In this document: in pieces, positions 58,904 to 64,000 of the stretch
Layout: each line of letters begins with the position of its first letter
Numbering within the stretch: the first letter of the stretch is position 1
DNA from: Stenotrophomonas maltophilia
GTDB taxonomy: Bacteria; Pseudomonadota; Gammaproteobacteria; Xanthomonadales; Xanthomonadaceae
NCBI RefSeq assembly: GCF_025642255.1
Contig: NZ_CP106759.1
Coordinates: 399,501-463,500, forward strand
Length of the DNA stretch: 64,000 nucleotides
Reading direction: 5' to 3'
Made by a program: the position numbers and the translations under genes
The notes under the pieces: model-generated
What the model was told of the DNA's origin: nothing
What the model saw: the letters and a program-made list of their open reading frames with translations, nothing else
Databases searched by the model: none

Positions 58904-59446
58904 ATGCCCGACAACAGCGACTACTTCGACTTCGAGGAGGACGTCCATGATTTCGACGAGGATGGCTTCGAAGCGCGGGTCTGGAACCTGCTGGTACTGA
59001 TCAACCCGGGCGACGAGGAGCTGGCGCTGCAGCAGTTCAACCGCTGGCGCGAGCTGCTGGCCGAAGCCGGCGAACCGCTGGAAGCAGACGCCGATTGGCT
59101 GCCGCCACTGCTGTCCGCGATCGGCTGGCAATCCGGCTTCGAGGTGGAGCGGGATGACCTGGAAACGCTGATATCGGCGGTGAACGAGCTGTCCGCGCGC
59201 TTCAACCTGCAGCTTGACTGGGGCGGCGACCTGGACGATGAGGATTTCACCGAAGACCTGGATGGCGTGCAGCTGATGTCCACCGCCTTCGACCGCCTGC
59301 GCGAGCACAACTACACGCTGTGGAGCGTGGATGCCGGCAGCGCGGGTTTCACCGGCTGGATGGCACTGACCCGTGACGACGACGCCATGCTGGCGCTGTG
59401 CTCGCTGCTGAACGTGGAAATCCGCCTGGGCAGCGACCCGTTCTGA
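58904..59446 (+). CDS. Acidic conserved protein (DUF6630-like), 180 aa
   Basis: The protein is very acidic at its start (FDFEEDVHDFDEDGFEARVW). It contains NLLVLINPGDEELALQQFNR and GFTGWMALTRDDDAMLALCS. I believe this is the DUF6630 family but am not certain. No signal peptide or membrane segment is seen. An AAGGAG site precedes the ATG. It is followed by three SMAG-type repeats. The function is unknown. Confidence 0.75.
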   Translation: MPDNSDYFDFEEDVHDFDEDGFEARVWNLLVLINPGDEELALQQFNRWRELLAEAGEPLEADADWLPPLLSAIGWQSGFEVERDDLETLISAVNELSARFNLQLDWGGDLDDEDFTEDLDGVQLMSTAFDRLREHNYTLWSVDAGSAGFTGWMALTRDDDAMLALCSLLNVEIRLGSDPF

Positions 59447-59460
59447 GCGTCATCCCGGTT

Positions 59461-59572
59461 CGCCGGGCATGGCCCGGCGCTACCCCATCCCGGCACGCAA
59501 GGTAGCGCCGGGCCATGCCCGGCGGAGGCACACGCATCCAGCACGCAAGGTAGCGCCGGGCCATGCCCGGCG
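59461..59572. repeat. Three SMAG-type repeats in a row
   Basis: One inverted copy (59461-59483) and two direct copies (59502-59524 and 59550-59572) share the sequence GTAGCGCCGGGCCATGCCCG followed by GCG. The two direct copies are each preceded by GCACGCAAG, making a 48-bp tandem unit. The first and second copies can pair with each other to form a large stem. Confidence 0.92.
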
Positions 59573-59585
59573 GGGGCGCTGCGGC

Positions 59586-59861
59586 CTACGGCCGGTACTG
59601 CGCCCGCGCGTTGGCGATCACCGCTTTCACCTGTGCGCGGTCCGTGTGCCGTGAAATCGCCACGGCACCCAGTGCGATCGCCTGTGCGCGCAGCTCGGTG
59701 GTGACGTCGTAGTGCGCGCCGCTGGCCTTGTTCTGGAAGGCCCGGCGGGGGATGCCGAGCTGCGCCGCCATGGCGTGCAGCTCGGCCAGGGTGTCGGCCA
59801 TCAGATGCGCCCAGCGCTGGTCGCGCCAGGCATGCACTGCGTCATCGACGTAGACCGTCAC
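59586..59861 (-). CDS. DUF4031 domain protein, 91 aa
   Basis: The product (start MTVYVDDAVHAWRDQRWAHL, then MADTLAELHAMAAQLGIPRR, HYDVTTELRAQAIALGAVAI) matches DUF4031. A GTG at 59861 is chosen because the family starts at this VYVDD motif. The long open frame upstream is antisense-like in composition and overlaps the gene at 59875 in another frame. It follows that gene by 13 bp and is probably cotranscribed. The function is unknown. Confidence 0.82.
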   Translation of the reverse strand: MTVYVDDAVHAWRDQRWAHLMADTLAELHAMAAQLGIPRRAFQNKASGAHYDVTTELRAQAIALGAVAISRHTDRAQVKAVIANARAQYRP

Positions 59862-59874
59862 CGCCGCGGCCGGA

Positions 59875-60378
59875 TCAGGCCTGCGGCTTGCCGTCGGCGT
59901 CGGCGTCGGCGGCCGGAGCAGCCTCGGCGTCAGCGGTACCTTCGGCAGCGCTGGCTTCTTCGGCCACATCGCCTTCAGCGGTCTCGCCCTCTGCTTCCAC
60001 GCCTTCGAACTCGGCGACCAGCGCGTCCAGGTACTCGTCGGCGGTCTGGCCCGCTTCGGCGGCCAGGGTATCCAGCAGCTTCTGCAGCAGTTCGGAATAC
60101 TCCAGGCTGACCTTGCGGCCTTCCTTCTCCTGCACGTTGGCCAGGTGCTTGAGCATGGCCAGCATCGGCACCGGGTTCTCGGCATTGCCCATGGTCTGAC
60201 CGCCGATGGCCAGCAGCCACTCGCGACCCTGCAGGCCGATGGCGGCGACCACCTGGCCGTCCTCGCTGGTCAGCACGGCGTGGTTCTGCACCTGCTGCTG
60301 GGCGTTCAGACGGAGGAACGGGCGCTTGGCCTGCTGCTTCTTGCGCTGGTCGCGCTTGGCCTTGGAAGACTTGGACAT
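59875..60378 (-). CDS. Conserved protein with basic N-terminus and acidic tail, 167 aa
   Basis: The product starts MSKSSKAKRDQRKKQQAKRP and has a central domain (VLTSEDGQVVAAIGLQGREW, LAMLKHLANVQEKEGRKVSL). It ends in a long Ala/Glu/Asp-rich tail of about 40 residues that is probably disordered. The basic start suggests nucleic-acid contact. I do not know a function. The ATG at 60378 is preceded by GGTGACACCCCCG, a weak site. Confidence 0.72.
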   Translation of the reverse strand: MSKSSKAKRDQRKKQQAKRPFLRLNAQQQVQNHAVLTSEDGQVVAAIGLQGREWLLAIGGQTMGNAENPVPMLAMLKHLANVQEKEGRKVSLEYSELLQKLLDTLAAEAGQTADEYLDALVAEFEGVEAEGETAEGDVAEEASAAEGTADAEAAPAADADADGKPQA

Positions 60379-60440
60379 CGGGGGTGTCACCTGAAAACGG
60401 AAAGACCCCCATTGTACCGGGTGCGCCGGGCCATGCCCCT

Positions 60441-60502
60441 GGTGGGTGCGGACCTTGGTCCGCATGCTTTCCCGGATGTGCGGACCAAGGTCCGCACCCA
60501 CC
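60441..60502. repeat. Large inverted repeat with self-palindromic arms
   Basis: Two 24-bp arms (60441-60464 and 60479-60502) are exact complements around a 14-bp centre. Each arm contains the palindrome GCGGACC-TT-GGTCCGC or its reverse. It sits 3 bp from the motB stop codon, between motB and the gene at 59875, both on the minus strand, so it can act as the motAB terminator. Confidence 0.88.
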
Positions 60503-60504
60503 GT

Positions 60505-61443
60505 CTACTTTGCCTCACCCTGCGCCGCCTGTACGTCCGCGTCGATGACCGGCGCCGACAGACCCACCTGTGGACCGGCGCCGGCCAGCGCGGCCTGCTC
60601 GGCGGCGCGGGTCATCACCACGATGCTGATGCGGCGGTTGATCGGGTTCTGCGGGTCGGCCCGGTCGAACAGCACCGAGGAGGACAGGCCGACCACGCGG
60701 GTGATCTTGCTGTCCTCCAGTCCGCCATCGATCAGGGCGCGGCGGGCCGCATTGGCGCGGTCGGCGCTCAGTTCCCAGTTGCCGTAGCCGCGGGCGGCGG
60801 TGTAGGCGGTGATGTCGGTGTGGCCGGTCAGGCTGATCCGGTTCGGCACGTGGTTCAGGTACTCGGCCAGCTCATGCAGGATCTGCTGCGTGTACGGCTT
60901 GAGCGTGGCACTGCCGAGGTCGAACATGGGCCGGTTCTGCTTGTCCACGATCTGGATGCGCAGGCCTTCCGGGGTCAGGTCCAGCAGCAGCTGGTCCTTG
61001 AACGGCTCCAGCGCCTGGCTGCGGCTGATCGCTTCCTGCAGTTCCTTCATCAGCTGTTCCAGCTGCTGCTTGTCGCGCTGCTGCTGGTCCACCGGGTGCG
61101 GCACGGCTTCCTGCTGGTTCTGGAAGGGATCGTTGCTGCTGCCACGCGAGATGTCGGTGGCGCCGCCGAGCTTGATCATCGACGTGCTGGCACCGCCCGG
61201 CCCGGCCATGCCCGGGGCCGGCGTGGCGCTCTGGCCACTGAGCGGGCTGGGGTTGCGGAAGTATTCGGAAATGGCCGCACGATCGTTCTTGCTGGTGGTG
61301 GCCATCAGCCACAGCACCAGGAAGAAGGCCATCATCGCGGTCACGAAGTCGGCATAGGCCACCTTCCACGAGCCGCCATGGTGGGCGGCATGGCCGGCCT
61401 TCCTGACCTTGCGGACGATGACGGTGGGTTTGCTCTCGGCCAT
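60505..61443 (-). CDS. motB: Flagellar stator protein MotB
   Basis: The 312-residue protein has a single N-terminal membrane helix with the proton-carrying Asp (VAYADFVTAMMAFFLVLWLM). A plug and linker region rich in Gln follows, then a C-terminal OmpA-like peptidoglycan-binding domain (ISLTGHTDITAY, LSADRANAARRALID). With MotA it forms the proton channel that drives the flagellar motor. It starts 3 bp after motA. Confidence 0.95.
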   Translation of the reverse strand: MAESKPTVIVRKVRKAGHAAHHGGSWKVAYADFVTAMMAFFLVLWLMATTSKNDRAAISEYFRNPSPLSGQSATPAPGMAGPGGASTSMIKLGGATDISRGSSNDPFQNQQEAVPHPVDQQQRDKQQLEQLMKELQEAISRSQALEPFKDQLLLDLTPEGLRIQIVDKQNRPMFDLGSATLKPYTQQILHELAEYLNHVPNRISLTGHTDITAYTAARGYGNWELSADRANAARRALIDGGLEDSKITRVVGLSSSVLFDRADPQNPINRRISIVVMTRAAEQAALAGAGPQVGLSAPVIDADVQAAQGEAK

Positions 61444-61446
61444 GGC

Positions 61447-62301
61447 TTACTTGACCGTCTTCAGGTGCTGCTCGAAATCGGAGAAGGCCGGGCGCACGTT
61501 CGACGGCAACGTCTTGCGGGCGAATTCCAGCGCGATCTTCGGGTTGTAACCGCGCAGGCAGGCCAGCAGTGCGGTCTTCACCGATTCGTAGATGCGGCTG
61601 TCCTGCTCGGCACGTGCTTCCATCGCCGCTGCCATCGGGCCGACGAACCCGTAACCGAGCAGGATGCCCAGGAAGGTGCCGACCAGTGCACCGGCGACAT
61701 GGCCGCCGACCTCGACGATGTCGCCGCCGATCGAGCCCATGGTGATGACGATGCCCAGCACCGCCGCGACGATGCCGAAACCGGGCAATCCGTCGGCCAC
61801 CTTGGTCAGCACCTGCGACGGGGCCATCGCTTCGGCGTGGTGCTTTTCCAGCTCCAGTTCGAGCAGCGGCTCCAGTTCATGCGGCTCGATGTTGCTGCCG
61901 ATCATCAGGCGCAGGCAGTCGGTGATGAAATCGATCAGGTGGTGGTCGGCCTGCACCTTCGGATAGTTGCCGAACACGGCGCTCTCGGCCGGGCGTTCGA
62001 CATGGTCCTCCAGCGCCATGAAGCCTTCCCGGCGCGCCTTGTTGAGCAGTTCGTAGAGCAGGCTGAGGACGTCGATGTAGTCCTGCTGCTTGTAGCGCGG
62101 GCCCTTGAACACGCCGACGATGGCCTGCAGCGTCTGCTTGACCGTCTTGGCCGGGGTGCCGACCAGGAACGCACCCAGCGCGGCACCGCCGATGATGACC
62201 AGTTCGTAGGGCTGCCAGAGAGCCCCCAGGCGGCCGTGGGCACCGAGGTAGCCCCCGATCACGCTGATGATGACGACCAGGAATCCAACGATGATGAGCA
62301 T
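61447..62301 (-). CDS. motA: Flagellar stator protein MotA
   Basis: The 284-residue protein has four membrane helices and the MotA pattern. MLIIVGFLVVIISVIGGYLG opens the protein; the cytoplasmic loop contains ARREGFMALEDHVERP; PGFGIVAAVLGIVITMGSIG is in helix III. Length is that of Escherichia coli MotA. It pairs with the adjacent motB. No other flagellar gene is in the window. Confidence 0.95.
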   Translation of the reverse strand: MLIIVGFLVVIISVIGGYLGAHGRLGALWQPYELVIIGGAALGAFLVGTPAKTVKQTLQAIVGVFKGPRYKQQDYIDVLSLLYELLNKARREGFMALEDHVERPAESAVFGNYPKVQADHHLIDFITDCLRLMIGSNIEPHELEPLLELELEKHHAEAMAPSQVLTKVADGLPGFGIVAAVLGIVITMGSIGGDIVEVGGHVAGALVGTFLGILLGYGFVGPMAAAMEARAEQDSRIYESVKTALLACLRGYNPKIALEFARKTLPSNVRPAFSDFEQHLKTVK

Positions 62302-62393
62302 GGGGCAACGCAGAGAGGGGGGATATCTCCTTGTCGGCCCACCCTGCGGATTTCTGAAGAGGGAATTCTGTGAAACCGGTCGGCGGGGTTGTC

Positions 62394-62861
62394 TCAGCCC
62401 GCCACGCCGCTTTCCGCACCGCCACGCTGCAACGGGTTGGGCCAGGCCTCGCCGTTGCCGGCAAACGAAAGTGAGACGGAGTTCAGGCAGTGGCGCTCAT
62501 GGGTGGGCGGCGGCCCGTCCGGGAACACGTGGCCGAGGTGGCTGCCACAGCGGGCGCAGGTGATCTCGGTGCGGATCATGCCGTGGCTGGTATCGCGGAT
62601 CTCACGCACGTGTGCCGCGTCGTAGGGGGCGAAGAAGCTCGGCCAACCGGTGCCGGAATCGAACTTGGTGCTGGAGCGGAACAGGGGCAGCCCACACAGC
62701 CGGCAGCAGTAGACACCCTCACGCTTGTTGTCCAGGAACACGCCACAGAACGGTGCTTCGGTGCCGTGCTGCAGCAGCACGCGGCGTTCTTCGCTGCTGA
62801 GGCCGGCGACCAGGGTGTCGGTCTGGGAGGCGGCAGGGGGCGTCAGGTCGAAGGCACTCAT
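62394..62861 (-). CDS. msrB: Peptide-methionine (R)-S-oxide reductase
   Basis: The 155-residue enzyme reduces the R form of methionine sulfoxide in proteins. Zinc-binding Cys pairs are at 53/56 (CRLC) and 102/105 (CARC). GTGWPSF lies at 70-76, and the catalytic Cys125 is in [12 protein letters not shown] start at 62861 gives [10 protein letters not shown]. The resolving Cys usual near position 63-66 of some enzymes is replaced by Ser (RSSTKFDSG), so recycling may rely directly on thioredoxin. Confidence 0.93.
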   Translation of the reverse strand: MSAFDLTPPAASQTDTLVAGLSSEERRVLLQHGTEAPFCGVFLDNKREGVYCCRLCGLPLFRSSTKFDSGTGWPSFFAPYDAAHVREIRDTSHGMIRTEITCARCGSHLGHVFPDGPPPTHERHCLNSVSLSFAGNGEAWPNPLQRGGAESGVAG

Positions 62862-63001
62862 GCTGGCTCTCCGTGGGGTCGATGGCCTGGGGATGCCTGC
62901 AGACGTGGGGGTGTGACCGCCGTCTTGCAAGTGTGAGCTGCGTTCATGGGCGGCACACGGGCGCGGGCGCATGGTGGGGAGGATTCCTGCTGGAGCGTGC
63001 C

Positions 63002-63376
63002 ATGAAGACCCTTTCCATCTGGGTGCTGTCGGCTCTGCTGCCCCTGTCGGCACAGGCCCAGGTGCCCACCACATCGCCGACCACCACCCGCAGCACCACC
63101 ACCGTGGCGCCAGCGCCGGTGCCGCCGCCCCCACAGCCGGCAAGACCGCAGCCGCAGGTCCTGCCGTCACCGCAGCCGACGCAGCCGATCAAGTCCACCG
63201 GCCCGGCGCAGGTGGTGCCGACGCCGGCGCCGAAGCTGCCGGACAAGGTCTATGACCGCAACGGGCGCATCGTTCCCGGCGTCAAGCCGGTCGGCCCGAA
63301 CCGTGTGTTCGACTCCCGTACCGGCCGCTACTACGACAGTGTGCCGGCCGGCAGTGGCCAGCAGGTCAAGCCATAG
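63002..63376 (+). CDS. Exported proline-rich protein, 124 aa
   Basis: A signal peptide ([20 protein letters not shown]) precedes a low-complexity Thr/Pro-rich region (about 20-80). A short conserved C-terminal part follows ([36 protein letters not shown]). GGAG stands 6 nt before the ATG. It is probably periplasmic and extended, perhaps spanning to the cell wall. The function is unknown. Confidence 0.7.
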   Translation: MKTLSIWVLSALLPLSAQAQVPTTSPTTTRSTTTVAPAPVPPPPQPARPQPQVLPSPQPTQPIKSTGPAQVVPTPAPKLPDKVYDRNGRIVPGVKPVGPNRVFDSRTGRYYDSVPAGSGQQVKP

Positions 63377-63543
63377 GGCAGTCCGCCACCGCCCGCGGCG
63401 GGTGGTGACCGCGCCGGCTGAACGCCTGAAAACACACTGCTGCCGCTCACGGCTTTTTCGCCTGTGATTAACCGCCGCAGGACCACCGTGGCCCTGCGCC
63501 GGCATCCCGCCGTCGCATGTCCTTCGTCCTTTGGATCGCGATC

Positions 63544-63705
63544 ATGAAGAACCCGCAGAACCGTCATCCCGGCAAGGAAGCGCAGAGCCATAAGCCGCAG
63601 CAGCAGCAACAGCAGCAGATGGACCCGCAGCGGCCGCAGAAGGGCGGCAAGCAGCAGGAAACACGCCAGCAGCAGGGCTCGATGAAGCACCCGCAGCAGC
63701 GCTGA
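63544..63705 (+). CDS. Small glutamine-rich protein, 53 aa
   Basis: The product starts MKNPQNRHPGKEAQSHKPQQ, continues with a Gln run and MDPQRPQKGGKQQETRQQQG, and ends SMKHPQQR. It is very hydrophilic, basic and surely disordered. I recall similar small proteins in Xanthomonadaceae genomes, of unknown function. An in-frame ATG at 63517 lies upstream. No clear ribosome-binding site is seen for either. Confidence 0.55.
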   Translation: MKNPQNRHPGKEAQSHKPQQQQQQQMDPQRPQKGGKQQETRQQQGSMKHPQQR

Positions 63706-63717
63706 CGCCCCTGGAAC

Positions 63718-63750
63718 AGGGCCGGAACCCGCAGCGCGGGCTCTGGCCCT
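63718..63750. terminator. Hairpin between convergent genes
   Basis: AGGGCC (63718-63723) pairs with GGCCCT (63745-63750), and inside it CCCGC pairs with GCGGG around AGC. It ends at the Lrp-type gene stop codon. There is no T run. Confidence 0.5.
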
Positions 63751-64000
63751 TCATTCCGGAATCGGCAGGCTGAGCGTCTCCTTGACCTCTTCCATGACGA
63801 TGTAGCTCTTCGATTCGCGCACGTGCGGCAGGGTCAACAGGGTGCTGCCCAGCAGTTTGCGGTAGGAGGCCATCTCGCTGATCCGCGCCTTCAGCAGGTA
63901 GTCGAAGTCGCCGGACACCAGATGGCACTCGAGCACGTTCGGCAGCTTCAGCGCCGCGCGCCGGAACTCCTCGAAGATGTCGCCGGACTTGTAGGCCAGG
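63751..64000 (-). CDS. Lrp/AsnC-family transcriptional regulator (5' part outside window)
   Basis: Only the last 82 codons are inside the window. They hold most of the AsnC/Lrp ligand-binding (RAM) domain: FRRAALKLPNVLECHLVSGD, then FDYLLKARISEMASYRKLLG, then LPHVRESKSYIVMEEVKE. The N-terminal helix-turn-helix would lie beyond 64000. The closeness to Lrp proper suggests control of amino-acid metabolism, but subtype cannot be set from this half. Confidence 0.9.
   Translation of the reverse strand, partial: LAYKSGDIFEEFRRAALKLPNVLECHLVSGDFDYLLKARISEMASYRKLLGSTLLTLPHVRESKSYIVMEEVKETLSLPIPE

Noticed and set aside
59461-59572. A CRISPR array
   Set aside because: The repeats are palindromic, in mixed orientation, with only three copies and similar spacers; they are SMAG elements.

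Overview
The window is chromosomal DNA of very high GC from a gammaproteobacterium of the family Xanthomonadaceae, most likely the Stenotrophomonas maltophilia complex. The evidence is the GTAG-headed palindromic SMAG-type repeats (45609-45631, three copies at 59461-59572), the codon use, and many conserved small proteins typical of that group. I found no tRNA, rRNA or CRISPR array and no integrase or transposase. Origin and species are inferred; no database was searched.

Layout. 1-4226: YceI-like lipoprotein, a membrane protein, and a PadR regulator with a siderophore-interacting flavoreductase behind a twin-palindrome operator. 4227-6982: aceE (pyruvate dehydrogenase E1) with a clear terminator. 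7009-16356: an accessory island, strikingly AT-rich at its left end. It holds a DUF262/HEPN gene pair, a C5-cytosine methyltransferase overlapping an NgoMIV-type endonuclease, a second NaeI-type endonuclease, a Vsr repair nuclease, an HNH gene apparently split by a stop codon, small unknown genes, a highly structured untranslated region and a GAD-like/Tdi1-like immunity protein. 16618-24263: YncE-like propeller protein, SnoaL-like protein, alpha/beta hydrolase, polysaccharide deacetylase, methyltransferase and small envelope proteins. 24288-27394: metal homeostasis, with a DmeF-type efflux pump and CsoR-family repressor sharing one operator, then a MerC-like protein and a COG0523 GTPase sharing a Zur-like box. 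27405-40268: ABC-F ATPase, LysR regulator with divergent serine hydrolase and MFS exporter, CSS-EAL phosphodiesterase, CycA-like permease, lytic transglycosylase, lipoprotein hydrolase and an NHL-propeller/M23-like fusion. 40246-43874: YCII/DGPF, VOC and DUF1428 genes led to an ECF42-type sigma factor. 43929-58503: M28 and M13 peptidases, LytS/LytTR two-component system, PAS-EAL protein, LysR with DoxX and a DODA-type dioxygenase, and a CPA1 antiporter. 58566-64000: small conserved genes, repeats, motAB, msrB, and the 3' part of an Lrp/AsnC regulator.

How the genes work together. The island is the most notable part. Two restriction enzymes whose prototypes, NgoMIV and NaeI, both recognise GCCGGC sit beside one methyltransferase and a Vsr enzyme able to repair deaminated 5-methylcytosine. 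The methyltransferase carries a run of nine C in its last motif, a possible phase-variation switch. A repeated motif lies upstream of the NaeI-type, vsr and HNH genes, which suggests common control. The DUF262/HEPN pair looks like a separate two-gene anti-phage or toxin-like unit. Elsewhere, several divergent gene pairs share visible palindromic operators (PadR, CsoR/DmeR, Zur, LysR), and the ECF42 cluster has a matching candidate promoter.
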